Assembly (NCBI GenBank): GCA_964019415.1 | Contig: OZ025888.1 | Span: forward strand, 1,203,383-1,267,382 | DNA from: Ianthella basta | Taxonomy: Eukaryota; Porifera; Demospongiae; Verongiida; Ianthellidae | Reading direction: 5' to 3' | DNA length: 64,000 nucleotides | Shown here: piece after piece, positions 37,274 through 49,145 of the stretch | Numbering within the stretch: the stretch's first letter is position 1 | How the letters are laid out: each line of letters begins with the position of its first letter | Position numbers and translations under genes: made by a program | Notes under the pieces: model-generated | Seen by the model: the letters and a program-made list of their open reading frames with translations, nothing else | Databases searched by the model: none | Told to the model about the DNA's origin: nothing

Positions 37274-38320
37274 TGCTGCCTCTATACATGTACCTGTTTA
37301 CATAAAAGTGTCTGATACAGTGCATACAGTAACTATATTATGAAAACATGCAAGCACATAGCAGGCTTATACGCACATGGCTATAGCTATTACAGATCAT
37401 AGGGGTTCACTTGCATGGCCTGGCGCAACAGAGCATGCAACAGTAATGATGGGCTTGATTGTATGTTTCACTAACTCATTTATGCATAATAATATATATT
37501 TTATATTAATCAACAAGCACTCCTGAAACTCTCTTTTTAATCAAATCTCCTTCCTGAAAAATCAGTATTCCGTGAACTACTTCTGCTAACGTCCCTAGGC
37601 TTACGGAAGAGCTCCACTGTATTGTTTGTATATATTGTGTGTGTGAGTGCAGATGATTGTGTGTGTATGTGTGCTTCGGTATGTGTGTGCATGTTTCTGT
37701 GTAAGTGTGTAAGTTTGTGTGAGAGTGTTTCTGTGTATATACGCACGAGTGCTTGTGCTTCTGTACTGTGTGTATAACTGCTATAATTCCTCGCTGTATT
37801 GTGTCAGAGCACTGTATGGTGTACTCATGCATGGTTATGCAGTTTACCTAGTTCTAGAACAATAACAAGCAGTCAAGTTGAAATGACAAAATTTAATATA
37901 ATTATTCCGTACCACTTCTGTGCATAAACACTCTCACTGTCTCCATCATGTGTATATACACTGCCATATTGCATGCCCATACACATTAATTAACTAATTT
38001 GTTATTAGGATTACAGAGAAGTATGAATAGTCATAGGCTCATGTTAGGAGGGCTTCAAACGAGATTGTTTTCTTTTCTTGTTTACAAGAACGAGATTGTT
38101 TTTCTTCTTGTTTTCTTCTTACTATCCTCAAATGAGATCTGTTTTGGTGAAGCACAGATGATATATTATCATGTATGTATTATGTCAAACCATCATCATC
38201 AATTGTGTGCACAGATTCATCAATGAAGTCCCAAGGTTCTTACTATGTATATACCCATTTCATGTCTGTGTGTTGTTTGTATCAGAGTATATAGGTGTGT
38301 ACATGTTTGTGTTTGTATGT

Positions 38321-38419
38321 GCATTTATGTATGTGTGTGTGTGTACATGTGAGTGCGTGTGTGCATATGTACGTGTGTGTTCGTGTGTGTGTGTGTGTGT
38401 GTGTGTGTGCGTTTGTGTA

Positions 38420-38471
<52 letters not shown>

Positions 38472-38520
38472 TGTATACATGTGTGTGTATACATGTGTGT
38501 GTATGCATGTGTGTGTGTGT
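38321..38520. repeat. TG-rich microsatellite
   Basis: Interrupted TG/TGTACA array, paralogous to 61790-61989. Confidence 0.9.
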
Positions 38521-38852
38521 GCTATTGTTTTGTGCTTAGGCATGTTAAGTGCTATAATTCCCTTCCGTGTTGTCTATTGCTTTGCTTTCATTCTGACAGT
38601 GTTAGAACACTCATTGTGTTATTTTGATAATACCAGTTCGTCTATTGCAAGGAATGGCAAACTGCCAAGCTAGAAGTGACAAATATTCACCACCACTTCT
38701 GTAGGAAAACACAGACCTCTGTCATGTGCACGTGCACAGTTGCATTGTACAAGCTAGTATAATGATCCTTGCTTGTGCACATGTGCATACATGTGCATGC
38801 GTGCATGTATGTAAATGTAGCCTTAATTCTGTCTGCCCGTGTGTATTTGTGC

Positions 38853-38874
38853 ATGTGTGTGTGTGTGTGTGTGT
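38853..38874. repeat. Short (TG)n array
   Basis: About 11 units. The paralogous site at 62323-62469 has expanded to about 70 units. Confidence 0.85.
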
Positions 38875-39414
38875 ATAGCACTGTGTGAACGTGTGTGTTT
38901 GTTAACAGTCAAGAGAAACACTAAAGTGCATAGCCATTCTTCTCATCAGGATAGAATAATTATGAGACATACACTATACCTACAAAGAATTGAGCTTCAT
39001 CAACATATGCACAATGTTGTAGAGGATTCATAATTATTGCTGACAGACATTCAAGACAGTTGATGCGCAAGCAAACAGCACACACCATCAGAAGTGAATT
39101 AATTGCCAGCCATTTCATCTTTGTCAGCCTTCAGTCAGTGAATGTAGAATTGTTTGCAGTTGACAAAGACCTAGGAGGTCAAATATTCTACAACAGATCA
39201 GCTGCAAATGACACTGCTGCACATTGCTCAAGATTCATGATTTGTGATGAACTGTATTGCTATACTTTATGTACATAGTAGTGAAACATATCTGCAATAC
39301 TCATGAAGTTATTTCCTGTTTTTGACAGTGTAAGAAAGTCTTTATGGCAATTGCTAATTGCTATATTTTGCCCTATTCAGACCCATCAGCACCCTGACTG
39401 CGTAGGCGGATACT

Positions 39415-42384
39415 ATGAAGAGGCTGTTTTCAACTTTGTGCTGGATAGATTCTCTTCTCCTAACTGGACTAGTGCTCCATGCTGAAGCTAAGTGTAAGCA
39501 ACTAATATATTTTCATGTGAAATAGAGTTATATGACAGGCCAACTCCTGATTTTCTATGTACTGTAGAGTGGTTAAATTGTGGAACACAAAATAACTCTC
39601 TCAATGTGCACATTGAACAATGAAAAATAGAATCATAAAAATGATGTGGCATCTTATTGCATGTTCAGCTACGGCAAAACCTTCGATAAAGGCCACCCTG
39701 AAAGAAGACAAACCTCCAAACAATGGATAAGCTGATAGTACACTTGTATACACACTTGATGTAAAGTACCTTTCAAAAGAGGACAACCTCTCTATGAAGG
39801 ACAGAATGCTGGATCCCAAACGTGTCCTTTATTAAGAGGTTCTACTGTAATAAATTCTGTACAATGCTTTCAAATCATTTACACTTTCATCTCCTGACTG
39901 GGGCTATTCCATTGTGTAATATTGCGAATAATGGTGGAGCTGGAATCATTCATGCAGTGTTTCTGCTGACAATTTACTGTGAGGCTGCAGTCACTTTGAG
40001 CAAAATCATTAGGTGGTATAAATAGATAATATTTGATTATCCCTTCCTGCAGATTCACCAACTAATATTACACTACAGCCATCTTACACTTCAGTCGACA
40101 ATGGGTCTTCCACAAACTTCACCTGCACTGGCGAAGGCCGACCAACCCCAGAGTTCAACATCACCAGGACTCTTCCCAATGGGACAAACATTACCACATC
40201 TGGGGCCACTTTTGTGCTACAGCCATCCTCCAAGGAGGAGCTGGGGAGGAATTTGTTGACCTGCACTGCTACCAACTCACAATACACTACACCTGTACAT
40301 TCAGCAACCCTCAATATCACAATCAGGGGTGAGTGAAGACATGATGACTTGCAGGAATTCCCCTTGTTAGTAGAGATGTATACCGCACCCTCAGTTGAGA
40401 AATTAAGTCTCTGTACTGAAATGTGCCCTTAGGTGCTCCTGAGGTGGTGAAATCCAGTTCAATTCAAGCAATCAACAGATCATTCACAAGTGTATCAGTG
40501 AAGTGGACCCAGCCACAGGACAACTTTGCCACAATTCAGTATTATCTAATTCTCCTAGGAGAGTGTCAGACAAGTAACCACTCTGGCAGTCCATGTCAGT
40601 TTGTCTGCACCCAGCAGTCCTATTCAATATATCACACTCTGAGCAGCCTCAGCCCATTCACAACCTATACATTGGAGATAGCAGCATACAATGGAGTTGG
40701 TCTTGGACCCTACTCCAATGCTGTTGTAATACAGACGGTTCAACAAGGTTAGATACATTGTATTATACATGCAAGATTATCACTGAATACCTACATTGCC
40801 ACCGTGTACATGTGTACTAAGTTTATGTAACAACCTCATCTACGTTTAATACTATTAACTTGTACTTGTACTGGAAATGATCTATGTACCATGGTTAACA
40901 TAAACAAAAGACAACACTATGAACTACACATGGTAGGAAGAGAGGGGGGAGAGGAAAATGGCAGTGAGCCGGACCAGGGCCAACGACTCCCAGACCTTCA
41001 GCTTCCCCTTTGGCAGCTGAACCACTGATCACTGCCAACAGTCATTGATCCATTCCCTCCTAAGTACCGATGTGGGCATGCTCTATTCTCATTCTTTGAA
41101 ACTCTGGGGGCACCGACTTAATCAGTACACTACTGAAGTGTCGATGGCTGTTGGTGGTGACCAGTGGTTGAGTTGCCAAAAGGTCTACTAAAGGTCTGGA
41201 AGTCGTTGGCACTGGCCATGCAGGTTCACTGCCATTTTTCCCCTCCCCCTTCTCTTTCCTATCATGTGCATTTCACAACGTTGACTAGAGCTAGTTGTAC
41301 TTGCTTGGTGCGTACACGTACACTATAGGTTGGAATGCACATTGCACAACCAATTTCTATAAAGTACTTGCCCACACTTTATTGTGTGTGAATAGACAAT
41401 ACTATCTACAATGAATAATTATTAGAGGCTTACCCAACGACTGCTCACTCTGTGTCAATTAATAATTGCAGTTCATAATTGAACTTGTGCAGATGTACAG
41501 CTCACTCCGGTTAGTGCTGGTGCTGGGCTGTTAACGCTCTTGGTGGTGGCGGTCCTAGTGTTTCTGGTGGTGGTGGTCCTGGTTGTGCTGCTTCTTGTTT
41601 TGGTTGGACATAAATTGAGGAAAAGGAAAAGGTAAGTGCAGGTAGTTGTAAGTAAAGGAATTAGAAGCTAATGAGGTGGATCATGTATTATGCAACTTGA
41701 GAGAGTGAGTTTACGTATGTGTAAAATATTGTTTTACTCATTGTTGCCATGGGATACAGGTTTCTAGGCCCCATCATTGTATATGGAATTTTCTGCTGAT
41801 CAAAATAAATAAATGAGTAGATTGCATCTGCAGCATCACATCCAATGAAATCTGGTTCTATTTTGAGTAGCTTAATAATTTGCCATTAATTCAGTTTTAA
41901 ATGCAGTTAATTCATACATTGTACAATCTTAGTCATTTCCCTACCATAGCTTCTTAATGCAATGGTTCACTATGATATAATACATTAACATGGCCATTGT
42001 ATCTAGGTATAATGTAACACTCCTCACATCTCTACGAACCATCCCACCGCTTCATGAGAATAAATGAAAAAATGCCTATATGAGACAGTCAGCTAGCAAT
42101 AGCAAAGGAATGGTGGCGTTAAATATCTGCTAGCTAAGGAAACCTATTCATACCATGCAAAACATTATTATTAGCTGATTCTAACACATGCTTGGGTATG
42201 CTCTCCTCTCAATGTGTTTGTGTGTAGAGCCAAACAGTCAAAGAGAGAAAATGTATTCAAAGCAGTTGCTCCATTGGAAAGTACAGGCTACAGAAAGAAA
42301 AAGAGAAAGTGCAATCACAGCAATGGTGCAAGCCTTCAAGAAATACAACCCCAGCTGGCTTCAAACGCGAGTTGTAATGAGTGA
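39415..42384 (+). CDS. Gene D: short receptor paralogue (SP + Ig + FN3 + TM)
   Basis: Exon 1 (39415-39493, MKRLFSTLCWIDSLLLTGL, same 79-nt length as exon 1 of B) is followed by an Ig exon 40053-40328 (like Ig6 of B), an FN3 exon 40433-40747 and a TM exon 41493-41631 (LLTLLVVAVLVFLVVVVLVV, then KLRKRKR). All phases fit if exon 1 splices straight to the Ig exon. The next phase-compatible exon is 42228-42384 (AKQSKRENVFKAVAPLEST..., stop), which overlaps a MULE transposon in another frame; with it the product is 321 aa. Ig1-Ig5 exons, the second FN3-like exon and the usual tail exon are absent; a relic of the Ig5 exon remains at 39925-39978. It may be a small receptor or a decaying copy; the last exon is the weakest part. 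Confidence 0.55.
39925..39978 (+). pseudogene. Relic 3' end of an Ig5 exon
   Basis: About 54 bp (GAGCTGGAATCATTCATGCA, then TTTACT before GTGAG) line up with the 3' end of the Ig5 exons of A and B, donor included, but the 5' part with the first cysteine is missing. The same relic is at 63607-63658. Confidence 0.65.
40927..41268. mobile_element. Fold-back MITE in gene D intron
   Basis: The ends are inverted copies starting CACATGGTAGGAAGAGAGGG on the left and CACATGATAGGAAAGAGAAG on the right complement; the similarity runs on through AAATGGCAGTGA and CCAACGACT for roughly 100 bp per arm. No coding. It lies where the second FN3-like exon would be expected. Confidence 0.7.
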
Positions 42385-44709
42385 CAAAGACTTCACTGAA
42401 CGTGCTGTTTTCCGCAAGGAGTTCCCCCAAGCTGCTCTGCACATCTGCCTATTCCATACAATGCGCAGTTTCCGCAGAGAAGTCACTACTGAGAAGCTGG
42501 CCATTTGACCTGGGGAAAGGGACCACGTATTGGAGCTACTCACGAAGATGACATATGCGAAGTCCGAATCAGACTATGACAGCCTGTACCAGGATCTTCT
42601 TCACACGAAACTGAGCACCGTAATCGACTACTTCAACTCCAACTGGCACAAGATACGGCATGAATGGGTTGAATGCTACAAGGGGATGAACTTCACACTA
42701 GGTGAAACCACCAACAACCGCTTGGAGAACATCAATGGGAAAATCAAGAGTGTTTGTTCCAGGTACGTATATGTACTAGACTAAGTCTAGATTATAGCCC
42801 CAATCCGAGTCTCAGCGCCATTTTAGAAACCTAGGGATGTTGTGCAATCACCAAGGGCGAAGCCCGAGTTGATTTATGCAACATCCTAAGGTTTTTAAAG
42901 GCGATGAGACGGGGATCATAGTTCGAGTGTGCTAATGTGTATACCTCTTGATTCTGCAATTGCATATGCATAGGTACAGCAGTTTGCCGCAATTTTTCGA
43001 CCAGTTCTTATTCGTTTTGTCCACTTTGAGAAACGAGAGGGACCACAGCACATTGATGGCATTGGTGAAAACCAATGTTCTGCTTGCTGACCCAGTGGAG
43101 AAGGAGTATTCCACACTAGTTACTCCTTATGCTATGAAATTTGTTTCACAGCAGCTTCAACACAGAAAGAAAGTGGCTATAATCCATGAATCAGGTATGT
43201 ATTATCGGTGTACAGTGTATGTATGTGATGTCTATTTATAGCTTTCATGCTGTACAATCATATTTATTCTGCAGAAGAAGAATGCATTGCCAAGTTCAAG
43301 TGCTTGTCATCAGAAGGAATTCTGGAAGTAACAGCAGATAGCTGCCAGTATAAATTTTGGCTTACAATGCATTTGCCTTGTCGACACATCATGGCAGTAA
43401 GAGACAAAAGAAAGGATCAACTTTTCTCCGAGGAATTGGTTGCACCAAGGTGGACTCTGACATATATCAAGACTGCCTATGACAGGAAGGGTCAGGTTGG
43501 AGACTCACTCACTGAATGTTTCGAGGTTTGTCACATTCATAGCTACAATCACCTCTTATAGGTTAAGCAGTGACACATTCTATATGTTTTGACATATATG
43601 CAGGTAACCACTGTTGCCCAAGAGCATACCAAGCAAGTGTTGTCTCAACACCAGAAGTTCCACAAAGCACAGCAAGTCACTCTGTGACTTGCTGAATTGT
43701 GTTCCGATGGGGGTATGAGTAATTTCGAAGAGAGGATGGCGACCCTGCAACTGCTGATACAGGAGTGGTCCAGTGGGCACAGCGTCACACTTCGAACGTC
43801 GGTTGTGCAGCCATCATCAACTGTACCTGATTCAGAAGTGCCTTCTGTTACAGTTGTACCAAGTGAGTTAATATGTAATTGATATACCACGGTGCTTCAA
43901 TGTATAATAAAATTATGGCATTCTTGCCTTATCCAGATGTCATTGGACCAGATGACGGTCAAGTTGCAGACATGGAGATTGAAGAGTCTGAGTGCTGCCA
44001 AGATGACCAACAAAGTTTGCAACAACGTAAGCTTCCCTGTCCCTGCTGTTACTGTAAATTTATTTGTGATGTGTTAATTACAGTTGATTTGACTCGATGC
44101 ACAATATAGGATCTATCAAGCATATCATTGCCTCCGAAAATGAGGAAAAGAGGACGACCAAAGGGAGCTGAGAAGACAGTGATAGGGCTCCCTAAGAAAA
44201 AGGACAGAGGATCCAAACCACAAGCTTTTAGAAAACAATCTCCAAGAGAAAAAGAGAAGGGTGTGTTTTGTTTCCATGTCTGAATTTCACTTGAAAGACA
44301 TTATAGTATCATTTTGTTTCATGCAGCTATTCTGTCCTGGTTTGTACACTCCGATATAGCCTCTGCGGGTGTATTGGAAGGGAGATTGGTGGAGGAAGAG
44401 GATGTGGAGATGAGGCCAGAGAAGGTGCCCACTGCTTGTGTGGATGAGAAAGTTTGCTTAGAGAGCTGTGGAAAGCATTGCACAGCTGATGCATGGATGG
44501 CCATTGTAGATGTAGTTGCAGTGATCGAGAGCAGTCCTGTTTGGTACTGCGGGCGCTGTACCAGGCCCATAGCAGATTAAATGCAGTCATCCCTTGTATG
44601 TGACTGCTGTTTGGGATGGTATCACTTTGACTGCCTGGGCCTGAAGCAACCACCTAAAGCCAAGGAGTGGTTCTGCAGAAACTGCTATGCTTCACTGAAA
44701 GAACATTAA
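42240..44709 (+). pseudogene. MULE-type transposase with SWIM and PHD-like fingers, decayed
   Basis: Segments join across GT-AG introns: to 42762, 42974-43194, 43275-43525, 43604-43862, 43937-44026, 44110-44260, 44327-44709. Seen in order: transposase core (VVMSDKDFTERAVFRKEFPQ, LHICLFHTMRSFRREV, YKGMNFTLGETTNNRLENIN), a SWIM zinc finger (CQYKFWLTMHLPCRHIM), an AT-hook-like KRGRPKG and a C-terminal PHD-like finger (WYCGRC ... CDCCLGWYHFDCLGL ... WFCRNC). Such proteins come from Mutator-like DNA transposons or ZSWIM-type derivatives. The N-terminal part is missing, and in-frame stops occur at 42506 (TGA), 43685 (TGA) and 44578 (TAA), so it is a recent pseudogene. No terminal inverted repeats were found. 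Confidence 0.8.
42788..42922. mobile_element. Palindromic MITE in the MULE intron
   Basis: Inverted arms (GATTATAGCCCCAATCCGAG versus complement of GAGACGGGGATCATAG, continuing through AAACCT and GGATGTTG) close on a GGGCGAAGCCC mini-palindrome. About 135 bp, non-coding. Confidence 0.65.
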
Positions 44710-46232
44710 CCCATCTTGTTTTGTTGTCACTTAAATATGCATTAATTTTCAGTTGTTTACTTTGTGTAATACGTAGCCAGACAATGTTATGGCATTATGC
44801 TGCTAAAGTCGATCAGTATGATTTCAGCATGCAACAGAAACAAGTGCGTTGGTATCAAATTTAAAAGGATAACTGTCCTTTCAGAACATCCTTACAACAA
44901 GGACGATTGACTACAATTGTAATTTATCGCCATACACCGTCATTACAACGAATTTCGGCTACAATTCTTCTCCACAATGACGAAACGTCACTCTAGAGTA
45001 GATACAATGTTCTCACTGGGACGTTCGGCCACAATTCTGCTCCATATATAATATCAGTGTCCCTGATCGTGATCGAAAGAGTGCTAAGTTGAAGAACCGC
45101 ATGTGATTGGATAATGTGGTCACGTGACCAGTTGCCGGTGTAACAGGATATCAGTTCCCCCTGGAATATCAGTTCCCCTTGGAACTGGAGTTCTAGGACT
45201 GGAGGTCCCCCTCTAGGATTTCAGTTCCCCCTTGCGAATCTGTGCGGCGGAACGCCTGTCCTAGTATGGGAGTTCCGCATGAGAAGTCAGCTGGTGCTGG
45301 GAATGTAGCGACGTTTCAGATGTGCGCAAACCTACGTAGCTATAGCTACCTCAACGACCGCGTACACGTGGGGCAGCCGGCTGAGACAAAGTGTAGGTGA
45401 CACAATACGAACCATTACTTGATAGTAGATGCCAGGTGTTACAATGATCGAAGACTTATTTGTCTCCTCCTCTGGCCTTGCTTATAGCGAGTTGATATGA
45501 CTAAATACAGCTTGAGAGAGAGAGTGAGAGCTTGAATGTAGAAGTGTATCAACCAAAGTAAACTTTAATTAAAGTAGAGTGCAGCTGCAGCTGCAAGCTA
45601 GTGCATGTTATTGTGAATGGTCGTTATCACCATATTCAGCTGACCTCTGCACTGACTGAAAATCATAATGCATGCATGCATGCAGTAGTTATTGGCGGAT
45701 TTTCATTGTTCCAAATAATATAAGCCACTAAGTTTGGTGTTATTAATCGACCACGCATGTATGGTGGTCTATTACCATGGCGCACCATGCTTGGTTGTTC
45801 ATTGCCACCAAATGTGGTGGTAACACTACACCAGTAAATAGCCATGCAATCTATTCTAATTCCAATTTCAATCAGGTTCAATACAAAATACAGAAAATGG
45901 CTTTAAGTTCATACTAAGTAGTCTAAGAATAAAGAGTAAATAAGTGTCATAAAAGTAAAAGCAGATGTTAAAGAATTGTCTCACATACATGCATTCTGCA
46001 GTCATGCATGCTCTCGTCTCCATGTTTCTGGTGGTATATATAGCGCAAACACTCTACCTGCACTCGGAGTGGTTACCCTTGGAAACTTGCACTGGTGGTC
46101 TTGTTCTTAGTAGCACTTGGACATATACTACATGTGCAGACTGCAATTAACTTGCACTGTGATGGTGATCCATGGTGGTGGTAGTGGTGTCATGGAAGTG
46201 GTGCCATGGAATGGTAGCATCAGGTGGTTGTT

Positions 46233-46497
46233 GTATATCAATATTTGAGTGCATTGTGCCACACGGCACTAAAGCACAAACTGGCCCAAAGCAGCACTAT
46301 ACACAAACAAACCACACATTCGCATAAAACTGTTGATTTAGATGATGTGTCCTTCACATATACAGTATACAAATCAGTTAAGGACTAGCAGGGTATAGAG
46401 AGTTCAGTCCGGCACTACGTGCCAAAACATGCCTTCCACATGGTGTGGATAGCCGCTGCTGTCTTGTGGTTGTGGCAAGCCAGGCACAGGAGTCTGG
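46233..46497 (-). mobile_element. 3' fragment of the LINE at 9093-11371
   Basis: Starting at TATATCAATATTTGAGTGCA the sequence matches 9140-9392 closely (CGGCACTA, CTGGCCCAAAGCAGCACTAT, TGTGGTTGTGGCAAGCCAGG). It covers the 3' UTR and last codons only, so it is a heavily 5'-truncated copy, inserted inside the Ginger-like element. Confidence 0.85.
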
Positions 46498-46794
46498 TAT
46501 ATATACAGAACAAGTTACAAAATACTAGGTGAAGCCATACAAGGAATGCACCCAAAATGTGCATGGGGGCAGCAGCCTGGGATGACCTGGCGGAAGTGTG
46601 CTTGGCACGATATTAAAACTTTCATCATTTGGCGCAGAACAGATATTCATTTTTTCCAATTAGACCTTTGTTTTTGCGGGAGGGGGGCTGAAAGATCCCA
46701 TATAAATGCCCATAGGAGCATACTGAATGTACTGCACATTTATACTGAAACATAGTGATGCCTGATATTGAAACAAAAAGCTGCATACAGCTAT

Positions 46795-47035
46795 GAACCG
46801 TGGCAGCCATGCCCAGGTGGTCCAGCTGACCCATGGCATGGGCACGATTGCATACTGCCCTTCAAGATGGCCGGGATAAATGGGGATAATATAATTATAG
46901 CACCAAATCAGCACCAATTACCAGGAATCAACACCTATGCAGTAGCCCAGCCCTTAGCACAGTTGCCTGACAATCCCTATGGTGCAGGGTCCAAATCCTA
47001 CTTCACCCATTCCCCCATCTTTTTTGCTTGACTAT
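46795..47035 (+). mobile_element. SINE-like repeat with tRNA-type A and B boxes
   Basis: The unit contains TAGCACAGTTG (A-box pattern TRGCNNAGYNG) and, about 30 bp on, GGGTCCAAATCC (B-box like GGTTCGANNCC), ending near a T6 run. An inverted copy lies at 48595-48800. The spacing and boxes suggest a tRNA-derived SINE segment; flanking body (CATGGGCACGATTGCATACT...) is shared by both copies. Confidence 0.5.
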
Positions 47036-47049
47036 ATTATATACATAAT

Positions 47050-47069
47050 ACACACACACACACACACAC
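47050..47069. repeat. (CA)n microsatellite
   Basis: Short CA array directly after the SINE-like copy. Confidence 0.8.
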
Positions 47070-48239
47070 TGTCCTCTGCTATGTATATGGAATGATTGCC
47101 TCCTCTCTCTGAGGATCACCAGACACTGATGTCACTAGAGCTTGACAGAAATGCATTTGAAATGAGGATTCATCTGAGGTGTCACCATAGCAACATCAGT
47201 AAAGTAAAGTATAGACAATGCAGGTAAATGGATAATCAAATGGAAATCGAAGACTGTCAGCTATAGTTTCACAATTTAAAGTGAATAGGGACAGTGTCTG
47301 TGTTCAGGTAGTAGTGGCCACATCTAGAGGTATGTACACAGCTAGCCACCAGGCAACTGTTTCAGCTACAGATGAGGCCCAGTCTGCTCATGTGCACACT
47401 GCGGCATGTACAGTATGGCATAACTGAATGGGGTTGTTGGTCGACCTACATAAAGCTATTGTCATATACCAATTATGCACATAATCACAATTCATGCACA
47501 CGTACAAAGTGTTCCCATCCCAACATGACACAACACACTACATATAGCTGATTTATCTATTAAGCATAAAATCAACGTTGATCTGTGTAGCATAGCTACC
47601 ATGGACAACAGCTTTCATTTCTTTTGAGAGTAACTGACATAGTTATCTGCAGAGAACGGGAATGGACAGGTATGTTCAATGGCTGGCTAGCACTCTGATT
47701 GGCTCAGGAGACCTGCTGGTCTCCCACACCAGCTGCAGGTCGTGAGATTGTGTAGGCTGTGGAGGAAGTTTGGATTGGCTCTTACTTACTAATGCATGTA
47801 AAATGGGTCTAACATTCATTAGGAGAGAGGTGAGTCCATATGAGGAGAGGCACATCCCAACTATGTTGGAACGTAGAGTAAACTGTACCTCTCCAGTCAC
47901 ACTGCTGCAGCCTTCTTGTAACAGCATTCCCAAGTTGGGATTGTCGCCTGCTGAAATGTTACCTTGGTCAGGAGGTACAGTGAGGGTATTCATAGCTTAC
48001 ACAGTGGTACACAATGTCTCAGCAAACAATGTAAAGTATATACAGTAAATATTAGTGCAGTCAATAACATCATAAAGTGAGATCATTGACTACTGCCATA
48101 GCAACCACCCATTGCCATAGCAACTGCCCTTCTGCTAGACCAACAGATTACATAACATAACATAACCTACAATGCTTCACCATTTATATATAATTTATAA
48201 TTACCACCACACAGTACAAGTTACAAAATGCCTCACTAG

Positions 48240-48510
48240 TAACTATATGTGCCACTGCTACAAGGACAACACCCACCAGTGCAACCACCACCACCACCTC
48301 CACCACCAGCACCACTGCCACCACCACGCACCACCATACAGACCAGGTTACATCGCTGTAACCAGTATATGCGGCAGAACATACTAGAAAAAACGCCACC
48401 AGTACAAGTTACACAGGGTGACCACCACCAGTGCATGTAGAGTAGTTGGGAACATTGCTGGAAGGCCACCACCACCAGTGCATGTTGCTGATGATACCCA
48501 CCATAAGTTC
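48240..48510. repeat. CCACCA-rich simple repeat
   Basis: Runs of CCACCA with several CCACCAGTGCATGT or CCAGTACAAGTTACA blocks. The GTACAAGTTACA motif also recurs near 46505, 48211 and 51731. Confidence 0.6.
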
Positions 48511-48594
48511 CAGTAGAGTATTTGGGCACCATTTGAGAGCATCATGCGGCAAGCAAATGGGTACAAGTTACATTTGCTTGCCACAAGTCAAGCA

Positions 48595-48800
48595 CAAAAG
48601 AAGGGGGAATGGGTGAAGTAGGATTTGGACCCTGCACCATAGGGATTGTCAGACAACTGTGCTAAAGGCTGGGCTACTGCATGGGTGTTGATTCCTGGTA
48701 ATTGGTGCTGACTTGGTGCTATAATTATATTATCCCTATTTATCTGGCCATCTTGAAGGGCAGTATGCAATCGTGCCCATGCCATGGGTGACCATGTGTA
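48595..48800 (-). mobile_element. SINE-like repeat, inverted second copy
   Basis: Reverse complement of the 46795-47035 unit (GGGATTGTCAG, GGATTTGGACCCTGCACCAT), with the A box slightly changed (TAGCACAGTTGTC). Between the two lies about 1.6 kb, so they could fold into a large stem. Confidence 0.5.
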
Positions 48801-48896
48801 ACTTGTACTGGTGATATAATTGTTATAATATTCGGGCACGTAACGTTGGCTGTATTTTGTATAAGTCATAGAATGGGTGTCAAGCTAGGCGAATGA

Positions 48897-49145
48897 TTGT
48901 TTGGACCATACAAAATAATGAGAGTGACAAAGCCTGGACTATACAAGGTGGAAAACAAAAGTGGGAAACCACTAAAGACGGCAGTGAACTCCTGCAGACT
49001 AAAGATGTACTATGAACATAAAGACAAATCAACCACGCTACTGACATCTGCCACCATCACTGCCAAACCGTCATCCACTCCGAGCAGTTTAGTCTACCCC
49101 ACCACTGCTACACCTTCATTCTCCCTTAGCAAGTGTACCGTGTGA
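48897..49145 (+). pseudogene. GPY/F-like integrase C-terminal fragment
   Basis: Frame with FGPYKIMRVTKPGLYKVENK followed by GKPLKTAVNSCRLKMY: the GPY/F module found at the C-terminus of Ty3/Gypsy integrases and of Ginger transposases. Because it sits just inside the right inverted repeat of the CCGG-flanked element, a Ginger origin is preferred; a Ty3/Gypsy fossil is the alternative. Broken remnant only. Confidence 0.65.

Larger units (their letters stand above)
37274..39414. other. Intergenic B-D region
   Basis: No gene. TG-rich DNA and copies of repeats shared with 60585-63100, including a CTGACAAAG-type motif near 39155-39190. Confidence 0.6.
30368..40321 (+). repeat. Segmental duplication, copy 1 (gene B + gene D)
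   Basis: From GGACAACA just before the gene B ATG onward, exons, introns and intergenic DNA match 53220-64000 in the same order and orientation. The right-hand end of the repeat cannot be seen because copy 2 runs off the window. Copies differ by insertions (36707-37273 here; 58218-59262 and 61508-61624 in copy 2) and microsatellite length. Confidence 0.9.

Noticed and set aside
39601-39819. Minus-strand frame with SSFERYF and YPLFGGLSSF (also 63283-63498)
   Set aside because: It is a repeat-derived intron segment shared by D and E with indels between the copies that ignore the frame.
46950-47010. A functional tRNA gene
   Set aside because: A and B boxes are recognisable but the acceptor stem and anticodon arm do not fold into a cloverleaf, and a second diverged copy exists.
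48249-48440. Proline-rich small protein
   Set aside because: Direct translation of CCACCA repeats.
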